From NCBI GenBank assembly GCA_013288815.1, contig JABDBD010000006.1, forward strand, positions 1 through 64,000: 64,000 nt of DNA. Reading direction: 5' to 3'. The notes beneath the pieces were generated by a model. That model ran no database searches and was not told the origin of the DNA. It saw only the letters and a program-made list of their open reading frames with translations. Positions 17,169 through 25,570 of the stretch are shown piece by piece (positions within the stretch are counted from its first letter, which is position 1; every line of letters begins with the position of its first letter). The position numbers were made by a program, and so were the translations under genes. The DNA comes from Gammaproteobacteria bacterium (GTDB lineage Bacteria > Pseudomonadota > Gammaproteobacteria > DSM-16500).

Positions 17169-17214
17169 GGTTTTGAATCCTTACATTAATAATGAGTACT
17201 ACAATTTTGCATTT

Positions 17215-20200
17215 TCAACCATTGGCAGGGTGATGGTTCTTTGCAAAAAATGTATACATAGTAGGTACAACAAATAACGTAAAACAAGTACCAACAGCCA
17301 TGCCAGAGGCAATGACTAATCCAATATCAAAACGACTTTTTGCTCCCGCCCCTGTAGCTAAAATAAGAGGGATCACCCCTAAAATCATGGCTGCAGTTGT
17401 CATTAAAATGGGGCGTAAACGCAATGAAGCTGATTTTATAATGGCCTCTTTGATCGTTAATCCGTCATTTTGCTGAAGCTTATTTGCAAAATCTACCATA
17501 AGAATGCCGTGTTTACTAATCAAACCGATCAGTGTGACTAGTCCAATCTCCGTATAGATATTCAATGTGGCTAACCCTATGTTTAAAGGAATCAGGGCTC
17601 CTGCTATTGACATAGGTACACTGACTAAAACAATAAATGGGTCGCGAAAGCTTTCAAATTGCGCTGACAAAACTAAGTAAATGATTATAAGCGCAAAAAA
17701 GAAAGTATAGGCCATATCGTTACCCTCCTGAATAATTTGTCTGGACTGACCTGCATAATCATATGCCATTCCTTCAGGAAATATTTTTTTTGCTTCTGCC
17801 TGTAAAAAATCAAGACACTGAGTAATCGATTTTCCAGGGATAGGTAAGCCTTGCAGCGTCGCAGAATTTAATTGTTGAAATTGATTTAACGAATTGGGTT
17901 TCACGGTGGTCTCAAAGGTTACAAGGCTTGATAATGGAATTAATTCCGTTTTTGTTGAAGTTTGTGTGGGGATATAAATATCCTGAATTCTCTCAGGATT
18001 GAGTCTGAAGCGTCTAGGCACTTGGGGTATGACTTTATAGCTTTCTCCTTCGCGGCTGAATCGATTAATGTAGTTTCCACCGACTAGAGTTGTTAGTGCG
18101 CTGCCTATGTCTTGCATTTTAATACCCATACTGGCGGCTTTGTTTCTGTCAATCGTGATTTCTAAAGAGGGTTTTTCAAATTTTAAGTCTGAGTCTACAT
18201 ATAAAAATAAACCGCTCTTCATTGCTGCAGCTTGTAGTTTTTCCATGACTTGGTTTAATACAACGTAATCAGAAGTGGAAGTCAGAACGAATTGAACAGG
18301 CAGTCCATCACTGCTGCCTGGTATAGAGGGTAGCGGAAAAGTAACAGCATTTATACCTGCAATGCCACTCAATTTGGCTTGCAATGTTTCCTGAACTTTT
18401 TGCTGTGATCTGTGGCGTTGGTCCCAGGGTTTTAGTATGAGGCCAGACATTGCATTATTAGCGGCACCTTCACCATTGATAATAAAATAATCTTGAGTCT
18501 CAGGGATATCTTGATAAATTTTATTTAATTGATGGGTAAACTTAGTGAGGTAGTTAATGTTGGCATATTGTGGTGCCATTGCCATACTGAACAAAACACT
18601 TTTATCTTCTTCAGGTGCTAGTTCTTTTGTGGTTGTCATTGCGAGTAACAAGCACGATATTAAGATGATGACAGCAAACACAGCAATAACAGGACGATGT
18701 TGCATAGAATTTTGTAAACGGCTAGTATAATTATTTTTAATTTTTTCAAAAAAATGATCGACAGCTTTTACAAAACGTCCTTCAGAAAGTTTTTTATTTA
18801 AGATTTGAGAGCACATCATCGGTGATAATGTTAAAGCGATGATGCCAGAAATGATGACGGCAAAAGCAAGAGTGAAAGCAAACTCTTTGAATAATGATCC
18901 AGTCAGTCCTGTCATGAAACCGATGGGTGCATAAACAGCTGCGAGTGTTGTTGTCATCGAAATAATAGGAAATGCAATCTCGCGCGCACCTTGAATAGAT
19001 GCATCAAAGGGTGAAAGACCTTCTTCGATATGTCGATAAATGTTTTCTACGACAACGATAGCATCATCAACAACCAAGCCTATCGCTAAGACCATTGCTA
19101 ATAGTGTGAGTAAATTTAATGAGTAATCCATTGCATACATTAAAGAACAGACACCAATTAGAGATAATGGGATGGTGATGATAGGGATAGAAACCGTTCG
19201 AAACGCACCTAAAAATAAAAAAACAACAATGATAACGATAATAGACGCTTCAGAAATGCTGTGAATCACTTCATGAATGGAGCTGCGAATAAATTGCGTG
19301 CTGTCATAAACAATTTTTCCTTCAAAGTGAGGAGGGTAATTATTTTCCAAGCTAGGTAACACTTTCTTTACATTATCAATGACGGTCAGTGGGTTGGCTG
19401 CAGGAGTGCCTTGGATGCCGATAAATACCGCTGCTTTTCCATTAAAAATAACAGATGATTCGTAGCTTTCTGCGCCCAAGCTGACATTGGCAATATCTTT
19501 CAGTCGAATTAAGGTATTATTTTTATTTTGAATGACAATGTCTTTGAATTGTTGTGGGTCATCAATGCTAGTGTGTGCATTAATATTAAATAAAACATAC
19601 TTACCTTTTAATTGACCTGCAGCAGATTGAAAGTTTTCTGTTTGTAATGCGCTAATGACATCGGATGTTGTGATGCCATGTGAAGCCATTTTTTCCACAT
19701 CTAACCAAATGCGCATCGCATAGGTTTCTCCGCCAAGTATGTCAGCAGTCGCAACGCCATCGACTGTTTGTAAAGAGGGTTGAATCACTCGCGCGAGATA
19801 ATCTGTGATCTGCTGTGTTGTCATTTCAGAACTATTAAAGCCAATATACATTAAAGCAAGTGAGCTCCCAGTTTCTTTTTGAATGACAGGTTGATTGCTT
19901 TCTTTAGGTAGATCATTTCGTACTTCGGCTACTTTAGCCATAATGTCTGTCATGGCTTGATTGGAATCAAAATTTAATTTTATGTAAGCTTGAACGGTGC
20001 TGACACCTTCAGTGCTCTTTGCCGTGAGATAATCTAGACCTTCCGCACTAGCAACTGCTTTTTGAATTCGAGAAGTAATAAATCCTTGCATTAACTCAGC
20101 GCTTGCACCTGGGTAAATTGTTGTGATGGTGATGACGGTGTTTTGCATTTTTGGGAATTGGCGCAGTGGGAGTAAACTGAGTGCCCTAAATCCAAATAAT

Positions 20201-20265
20201 AGGATAATAAGACTGACAACGCATGATAATACGGGTCTGCGAATAAATATATCGGTGAAGATCAC
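17215..20265 (-). CDS. RND multidrug efflux transporter (HAE1 family)
   Basis: Inner-membrane proton-driven exporter of 1016 residues, close to the AcrB/MexF length. It has the N-terminal helix after IFIRRPVLSCVVS, the GASAELMQGFI porter-domain start, and the transmembrane motif GLVVDDAIVVVENIYRH with the proton-relay Asp pair. Two large periplasmic loops separate the two six-helix bundles; the second bundle has AQFESFRDPFIVLVSVP and GLISKHGILMVDFAN. The adaptor gene lies 43 bases upstream on the same strand. No outer-membrane channel gene is near, so a TolC-like protein from elsewhere must complete the pump. Substrate not predictable. Confidence 0.94.
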   Translation of the reverse strand: MIFTDIFIRRPVLSCVVSLIILLFGFRALSLLPLRQFPKMQNTVITITTIYPGASAELMQGFITSRIQKAVASAEGLDYLTAKSTEGVSTVQAYIKLNFDSNQAMTDIMAKVAEVRNDLPKESNQPVIQKETGSSLALMYIGFNSSEMTTQQITDYLARVIQPSLQTVDGVATADILGGETYAMRIWLDVEKMASHGITTSDVISALQTENFQSAAGQLKGKYVLFNINAHTSIDDPQQFKDIVIQNKNNTLIRLKDIANVSLGAESYESSVIFNGKAAVFIGIQGTPAANPLTVIDNVKKVLPSLENNYPPHFEGKIVYDSTQFIRSSIHEVIHSISEASIIVIIVVFLFLGAFRTVSIPIITIPLSLIGVCSLMYAMDYSLNLLTLLAMVLAIGLVVDDAIVVVENIYRHIEEGLSPFDASIQGAREIAFPIISMTTTLAAVYAPIGFMTGLTGSLFKEFAFTLAFAVIISGIIALTLSPMMCSQILNKKLSEGRFVKAVDHFFEKIKNNYTSRLQNSMQHRPVIAVFAVIILISCLLLAMTTTKELAPEEDKSVLFSMAMAPQYANINYLTKFTHQLNKIYQDIPETQDYFIINGEGAANNAMSGLILKPWDQRHRSQQKVQETLQAKLSGIAGINAVTFPLPSIPGSSDGLPVQFVLTSTSDYVVLNQVMEKLQAAAMKSGLFLYVDSDLKFEKPSLEITIDRNKAASMGIKMQDIGSALTTLVGGNYINRFSREGESYKVIPQVPRRFRLNPERIQDIYIPTQTSTKTELIPLSSLVTFETTVKPNSLNQFQQLNSATLQGLPIPGKSITQCLDFLQAEAKKIFPEGMAYDYAGQSRQIIQEGNDMAYTFFFALIIIYLVLSAQFESFRDPFIVLVSVPMSIAGALIPLNIGLATLNIYTEIGLVTLIGLISKHGILMVDFANKLQQNDGLTIKEAIIKSASLRLRPILMTTAAMILGVIPLILATGAGAKSRFDIGLVIASGMAVGTCFTLFVVPTMYTFFAKNHHPANG

Positions 20266-20308
20266 TATAAAAAACTCCTCTTACGAACGCGTAATGACAG
20301 CTATTTCC

Positions 20309-21415
20309 TTACGTTAAATCCACACTGTTATCAATAACAACATGCGCCCCATTTTGTAATTTTAGCTGGCCAGAAGTAACGACTTGATCACCAGCCTGAA
20401 TGCCGCTCATGATGGCAACTTCTCCTTCTCGCCTGTCGCCAACTTTGACGTATTGTCTGTATGCATGCAGAATTGGTTTACCATCACTGTCTTGTTTGTC
20501 AGCTTTGATAATAAAGACAGAATCACCATGCAAGCTATAAGAAATGGCTGTTTGTGGTAACGTAATAACATTTTTTTGGTCACGCAATAAAATTTTTACC
20601 ATAGCAAACATGCCTGGGAACAGGTGCAATTCCTTATTAGGAACGGTTGCTTGAACTAATATGTTTCGGGTGTCTTGATCAATTTTGGAATTGAGTGCAT
20701 TAATGAATCCGGGAAATTGAGTTTGCATCGATCCGTGTTTATGTATGCCAATTTCTATGGGTTGTTGTAGATAAAGCTCTGAGAGATATTGCTCAGGAAT
20801 ATTAAATTCTACGTAGAGTGGGTCTAGAGATTGCAAGCTAACCATCGCGGTTCCTGCAGAAACATACTGACCTAGATTAATTTTTTTAATGCCAATTTTT
20901 CCTGAGAAAGGAGCGACTATTGTTTTTTGTTTTATTTTAGCTTCTGTTGCTTGCACGTTTGCCTGTGCTTCTTCTAACTCAGCGGCTGCTTGATCTAGTA
21001 CGGATTGTGCAACGACATTTTTTTTCATTAGTGCTTTGTTTCGATCAAAGTTAAGCTGGGCAAGAGTTAATTTAGCTTTATCATTTTGTAGATTAGCTTG
21101 TTCAACGCTGGTATCTAGTAGAACCAATACCTCGCCCTGTTGTACAAATTGACCGGATGTGAAACGTATTTCAGTGACAATGCCTGAAGCTTCGGAGCTG
21201 ATATCTGTGCCATTGACCGCTGTTAATGTGCCAATGGATGTTAGTGTGGATTGCCATTTAGTTGGCGTTGCAATGGAAGCAGAAATGGTAACAGCAGGCG
21301 GCTCATAGTGAGACATAAAATAAGAAAAAATTATTTTTTTAGCTGCATACCAACCAAAAATTATTCCAAATACAATGCTTACGATAATCAGCATTTTTCG
21401 CATTTGTGGGCTCAT
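20309..21415 (-). CDS. RND efflux periplasmic adaptor (membrane fusion protein)
   Basis: Bridges the RND pump encoded just downstream to an outer-membrane channel. The 368-residue protein has an N-terminal membrane anchor (MLIIVSIVFGIIFGWYAA), a lipoyl/biotinyl half-motif with GIVTEIRFTSGQFVQQGEVLV, an alpha-helical hairpin around residues 100-160, the second lipoyl half with IVAPFSGKIGIKKINLGQYVSAG, and a beta-barrel domain. A C-terminal membrane-proximal domain ends in GDQVVTSGQLKLQNGA. Order adaptor-pump fits a simple two-gene operon. No regulator gene is adjacent. Confidence 0.92.
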   Translation of the reverse strand: MSPQMRKMLIIVSIVFGIIFGWYAAKKIIFSYFMSHYEPPAVTISASIATPTKWQSTLTSIGTLTAVNGTDISSEASGIVTEIRFTSGQFVQQGEVLVLLDTSVEQANLQNDKAKLTLAQLNFDRNKALMKKNVVAQSVLDQAAAELEEAQANVQATEAKIKQKTIVAPFSGKIGIKKINLGQYVSAGTAMVSLQSLDPLYVEFNIPEQYLSELYLQQPIEIGIHKHGSMQTQFPGFINALNSKIDQDTRNILVQATVPNKELHLFPGMFAMVKILLRDQKNVITLPQTAISYSLHGDSVFIIKADKQDSDGKPILHAYRQYVKVGDRREGEVAIMSGIQAGDQVVTSGQLKLQNGAHVVIDNSVDLT

Positions 21416-21466
21416 GATGTTCCTTCGCTATCAATTTAAGTAAAATGAAATAAGTGGCTCGAATGT

Positions 21467-21540
21467 CATCCTGAGCGCCAGCGAAGGATCTCGCTTTTGA
21501 GATTTACTCACAGTTGGATCTTTCGCTGACGCTCAGGATG
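21467..21540. repeat. Palindromic intergenic repeat (CATCCTGAGCG type)
   Basis: Near-perfect inverted arms at 21467-21490 and 21517-21540, each about 24 bp, contain ATCCTGAGCG, CAGCGAA and GATC. The 26-base centre is unpaired. It sits between the degQ stop and the efflux adaptor start, both on the minus strand. Repeats of this general sequence are dispersed in many bacterial genomes; here it may also act as an RNA hairpin after degQ. Confidence 0.85.
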
Positions 21541-21556
21541 ATACAAATGACAGGCG

Positions 21557-22927
21557 TTAAGATTGTTCTTTGTTAATAACAAGAAACACAGCTCCAGTTC
21601 CCCGTAACACATTTAATAACAATGAATCTTTTACACCCGAAGCAACTTTTTTCAAATCATCAATATTTAATACTTGTTGTTGGTTCGCTAATTTAATGAC
21701 ATCTCCCGGTCGTAAATCAGCTTGCCAAGCGTGACTGTCAGGTTCAACTGAAATAACCAGAACACCTTTAATCGATCCGTGTGTGGGGCTTAATAAGCTG
21801 AAATTCTTTAATCCCACTCCATAGAAAAATGGGTCAGTCGCTTCGCTGCTATCTTTTAATTCTTTTGGATCGGTTAACGTTGCATTCAATGTTAATGCTT
21901 TATTATGTCTGAGTAATCCTAATGTTACTTTGGAGTTGACTCGGAGTGCTCCAATGATATTAACGATATCATTTGAATTTTTAATATCGGCGTCATTTAC
22001 AGAAATAATAATATCACCAATTTGCAAACCCGCTTTTTCTGCAGGGGAATCTATTTTGACTAAGGTGACTGCTGCGCCATTCATATTACTTAAACCAAAT
22101 GCCGTTGCTAAATCAGGTGTGATATCTTGAGCGCCAATACCTAAAGTCCCTCTGCGTACATCACCAAATTTAATCAGTTGTTGCATAATGCTTTTTGCCA
22201 TGTTGGATGGTATTGCAAAACCAATACCAACACTGCCTTTTTCAGGCGCAAGAATAGCGGTATTTACACCAATGAGTTCGCCATCCATATTAATTAATGC
22301 ACCGCCTGAGTTCCCTGGGTTGATGGGGGCGTCGGTTTGGATAAAGTTTTCATAATTTTCGATACCTAAGGTTGTTCGCCCCAGGGCGCTGACAATTCCT
22401 GAGGTGACAGTTTGGTTAAGTCCAAACGGGTTACCAATTGCGGCAACGGAATCACCTACTTTTAAATTACCCGAATCACTGATGGGAATGGCTTTTAAAT
22501 TTTTAGCTTTGATTTGTATGACAGCGATATCGGATGGCTTATCTAAGCCAATTATTTTGCCAGTATAGTGATGTCCGTCGCCTAAAGTAACAGTTACGGT
22601 TTGTGCGTCATTAATAACATGCGCGTTCGTTAGGATATAACCATTTTCCGTATCGACGATAACGCCAGAACCTATTGATAAATAGATATCTGGCACGTCA
22701 GAGTTTGAATTATTGGAGTTATTGGAATTATTTCCTTTTTCTTTTTGTAACTGGTTTAATGTATTAAAATCAGTGATTTTTATATCAGCACGTATGTTAA
22801 CGACAGCAGGTAAAACCTTTTGTAGCATCGGTGCAAGATTGTTTTGAGATGGGCTCGCAAATGCGCTCATCTGAATGAAAGAGATAAAAAATACGAATAA
22901 AGTGAGTGTTTGACGTATTATATTCAT
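21557..22927 (-). CDS. degQ: DegQ/DegP-type periplasmic serine protease
   Basis: HtrA-family protease for quality control of envelope proteins (456 residues from the ATG at 22927). A signal peptide ends near SAFA. The trypsin-like domain holds the triad: His in LTNAHVIND, Asp in KPSDIAVIQ and Ser in NPGNSGGALIN. Two PDZ domains follow, each opening with a G-V-like loop. An Asn/Ser linker (NNSNNSNNSN) sits in the protease LA-loop region. An in-frame start at 22951 would put eight residues before the signal peptide; the ATG at 22927 with GAGGA upstream is better. DegQ versus DegP cannot be fixed by eye. Likely co-transcribed with rluD-pgeF. Confidence 0.92.
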   Translation of the reverse strand: MNIIRQTLTLFVFFISFIQMSAFASPSQNNLAPMLQKVLPAVVNIRADIKITDFNTLNQLQKEKGNNSNNSNNSNSDVPDIYLSIGSGVIVDTENGYILTNAHVINDAQTVTVTLGDGHHYTGKIIGLDKPSDIAVIQIKAKNLKAIPISDSGNLKVGDSVAAIGNPFGLNQTVTSGIVSALGRTTLGIENYENFIQTDAPINPGNSGGALINMDGELIGVNTAILAPEKGSVGIGFAIPSNMAKSIMQQLIKFGDVRRGTLGIGAQDITPDLATAFGLSNMNGAAVTLVKIDSPAEKAGLQIGDIIISVNDADIKNSNDIVNIIGALRVNSKVTLGLLRHNKALTLNATLTDPKELKDSSEATDPFFYGVGLKNFSLLSPTHGSIKGVLVISVEPDSHAWQADLRPGDVIKLANQQQVLNIDDLKKVASGVKDSLLLNVLRGTGAVFLVINKEQS

Positions 22928-22965
22928 CTTAGGGTCCTCTGGGTGCAGCAAAAAAATCCATTTTA

Positions 22966-23682
22966 CTACATTTTATCGAGAGAATCTTCTATCCAGATTA
23001 AACTGACTAACCGTCCTGTTTCTTGCCCATCACGACGATAAGAATAAAAGCTTATAGGGTCGCTATAAGTGCAATATTCGCCACCATAAACTTGTTGAAT
23101 ACCTAATTTTTGTAAGCGTAGCCGTGCTAAAGAATATAAATTGGCGAGCCAATGGTTTTTACCTATTTGAATGAAGGCATGGGCCGATTCGGGATGGCGG
23201 CTTGTGAATGCATTCAAAACATCTTCGCGTACTTCAAACTTGTTAGGACCGATAGCAGGACCTAACCAAACTAGGCAGTCTGTGGGCGTAATATCTAAAG
23301 CAGCTATGGTTGATTCAATGACTCCACTGGCTAGACCTCGCCAGCCAGCATGAATAGCGGCAACACGCTGACCGTTGCGATCAGTGACCAAAAGCGGCAA
23401 GCAATCAGCCGTTAAAATTGCACAAATCTGATTAGATTCAAATGAATACAATCCATCGCCTTCGCAATAATGGTTAGCTTTTTTAGCCTCAACTGCAATG
23501 GTGCTATGTGTTTGACGTAAGAAAATAGGGTCATTGTTTAACGCTAATAATTTTTTTAAGCGTGTCTTATCAACTTCATCGCGGGATGGGCACACACCGC
23601 TTTCACGTAGGCACGTATAGGCTTTAACCTGTTGTGGTGCTGGCCAATCAGGTTGGATAAAAAAGTTTTTTTTATCGATCAT
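22966..23682 (-). CDS. pgeF: PgeF/YfiH, laccase-domain protein
   Basis: Member of the YfiH/DUF152 family: purine nucleoside phosphorylase activity is reported for family members, and E. coli PgeF is linked to editing of mis-incorporated L-Ser in peptidoglycan precursors. Diagnostic motifs are TADCLPLL and AAIHAGWRGLASG, which supply the metal-binding Cys and His residues, plus the earlier RQTHST. The ATG at 23682 overlaps the rluD 3' end by 11 bases; a TTG 18 bases upstream is a weaker start. The rluD-pgeF pair next to a divergent bamD is conserved in gammaproteobacteria. Confidence 0.92.
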   Translation of the reverse strand: MIDKKNFFIQPDWPAPQQVKAYTCLRESGVCPSRDEVDKTRLKKLLALNNDPIFLRQTHSTIAVEAKKANHYCEGDGLYSFESNQICAILTADCLPLLVTDRNGQRVAAIHAGWRGLASGVIESTIAALDITPTDCLVWLGPAIGPNKFEVREDVLNAFTSRHPESAHAFIQIGKNHWLANLYSLARLRLQKLGIQQVYGGEYCTYSDPISFYSYRRDGQETGRLVSLIWIEDSLDKM

Positions 23683-24652
23683 AAGGACTCTTGTTCTCAA
23701 TAGTAGGGGTGTCTTTTTGTAAGCATTCGATTAGCTCTTGCATATCCAGAGGTAATGGTGCACGCCATGTCATTTCTTCCAGGGTAGTCGGGTGGATCAA
23801 GCTTAATTCGTGAGCATGCAATGCCTGGCGTTTAAAGTTTCGTAAAAAATGAACTAAGTCTGGTGTAGCGCCTTTGGGAAGTTGTAATCGCCCACCATAG
23901 ACAGGGTCTCCTAGTAGCGCATGATGAATATGAGCCATATGTACGCGAATTTGATGGGTCCTGCCTGTTTCTAATTGAACTTTAAGGCGAGTATGCGCAC
24001 GATAGCGTTCCATCACGCGATAATGCGTAATAGCAGGCTTGCCAGTATCGACAATTGCCATACGCTTGCGATTGATTGGGTGGCGTCCAATCGGTGCTTC
24101 AACTTTTCCTCCGCTGGTGAAAATACCTGACGCTATTGCTTGGTAAAGGCGTTTTACGGTTCGTGATTTCAATTGATTAGATAGATGTGTTAACGCTGCA
24201 GGAGTTTTTGCAATCACTAATAATCCAGAGGTATCTTTGTCTAATCGATGAATAATCCCAGCCCTAGGTAAATTTTTTAAAGCGGGGGAATGGTGCAGTA
24301 GGGCATTTAATAGGGTCTTATTTGCATTGCCAGCGCCGGGATGTACAACCATACCCACGGGTTTATTAATAACTAATAAATCAGCATCTTCATAAATGAT
24401 ATCGAGATCAATTGCTTGAGATTCCCACGCAGGTTGTTGCTTAAGAGCAGCCTTGAGCTCTACTTGTTCGCCACCAATGATGATATCTTTGGTTTTGGCG
24501 TGTTTTCCATCAAGGGTGATTTCTTTATTTTTGATCCATTCTTGAATTTGGGTGCGTGAATATTGATGCAAAATTTTTGATAGCGCTTGGTCTAGCCTTA
24601 GACCCGCAAATTCCATAGGAATGGTGATTAATTGATAAATTTTTTCAGTCAT
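23672..24652 (-). CDS. rluD: RluD, 23S rRNA pseudouridine synthase
   Basis: Converts uridines of 23S rRNA helix 69 to pseudouridine, which supports ribosome assembly. The 326-residue protein has an N-terminal S4 RNA-binding domain (RLDQALSKILHQYSRTQIQ) and an RluA-type catalytic domain with the motif HRLDKDTSGLLV near residues 139-150, whose Asp is catalytic. GRTHQIRVHMAH is the later conserved element. Overlaps pgeF downstream and is divergent from bamD, the same arrangement as in E. coli. Confidence 0.95.
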   Translation of the reverse strand: MTEKIYQLITIPMEFAGLRLDQALSKILHQYSRTQIQEWIKNKEITLDGKHAKTKDIIIGGEQVELKAALKQQPAWESQAIDLDIIYEDADLLVINKPVGMVVHPGAGNANKTLLNALLHHSPALKNLPRAGIIHRLDKDTSGLLVIAKTPAALTHLSNQLKSRTVKRLYQAIASGIFTSGGKVEAPIGRHPINRKRMAIVDTGKPAITHYRVMERYRAHTRLKVQLETGRTHQIRVHMAHIHHALLGDPVYGGRLQLPKGATPDLVHFLRNFKRQALHAHELSLIHPTTLEEMTWRAPLPLDMQELIECLQKDTPTIENKSPYDR

Positions 24653-24740
24653 AAATTTTTTTAACTATAGTGAGTTCAAGAGGATGAATGATGTCAGAAT
24701 TTGCGTTACAATGCACGGCCAATTCTGGGACATTTCAGGT

Positions 24741-25532
24741 ATGAATAAACCAATGAAAACTGCAAAATCGTGTATTGCTATTTTAATGACCGCATTTGTC
24801 TGCTTACTGTCTGCTTGTGGAACGACAACAGATCCTTCTGAAGCATACAAAGGTGAAAGTGCTGAGCAGATTTTCAACAATGGTGAAATAGCTCTGCGTG
24901 GCAGAAGCTATGGTGACGCGATTAAGCGTTTTGAAGCGTTGGATGTCCAATACCCGTTTGGTCGAAATACTGAAATTGCTCAGCTGCATATTATTTATGC
25001 GTATTATAGGAACTCTGATTATGTAGCATCGGAAGCTGCTGCCGATCGTTTTATTCATATTCATCCTAGCAGTCCTCATGTTGATTATGCTTATTTCATG
25101 AGAGGAATTGCGAATTATTATCAAAACATGGGTGTGTTTGAGCGCCTCTTTAATGTCGATTACGCAACGCGAGATTTAACCCAAATGAAAAAATCATATA
25201 ATGATTTTGCAGAGTTGGGGCAACGTTTTCCGCAAAGTATCTATGTTCCTGCCGCGCATCAATACATGATTTATTTACGCAATATTTTGGCTAACCATCA
25301 ACTTGAGGTCGCGCAATTCTATTATGACCGCCTTGCATATATGGCTGCTGCGAATCGAGCAAGCGCAGTTGTGCAGCATTATCAGGGAGCGCCTGCTGTG
25401 CCTAAAGCGTTGGTGATGATGGCAAAATCCTATCGACAACTAGGCATGAAGCAATCACAAGACGAAGCAATCCAGGTGCTTCAATATAACTATCCAAATT
25501 CTGTGTATGTGAAAGAAGCGATGCAGAAATAA
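24741..25532 (+). CDS. bamD: BamD, outer-membrane assembly lipoprotein
   Basis: Essential lipoprotein of the BAM complex that inserts beta-barrel proteins into the outer membrane. From the ATG at 24741 the product has a lipoprotein signal with lipobox LLSAC (lipidated Cys at residue 26). TPR-like repeats follow: GRSYGDAIKRFEALDVQYPFG, NSDYVASEAAADRFIHIHPS and the conserved YAYFMRGIANY. The length of 263 residues is normal. An in-frame ATG at 24684 would place 19 extra residues before the signal and is unlikely. Divergent from rluD. Confidence 0.94.
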   Translation: MNKPMKTAKSCIAILMTAFVCLLSACGTTTDPSEAYKGESAEQIFNNGEIALRGRSYGDAIKRFEALDVQYPFGRNTEIAQLHIIYAYYRNSDYVASEAAADRFIHIHPSSPHVDYAYFMRGIANYYQNMGVFERLFNVDYATRDLTQMKKSYNDFAELGQRFPQSIYVPAAHQYMIYLRNILANHQLEVAQFYYDRLAYMAAANRASAVVQHYQGAPAVPKALVMMAKSYRQLGMKQSQDEAIQVLQYNYPNSVYVKEAMQK

Positions 25533-25570
25533 TGCTTGACGAGCTTTACCAAAGAACGACCGCATCAAAC

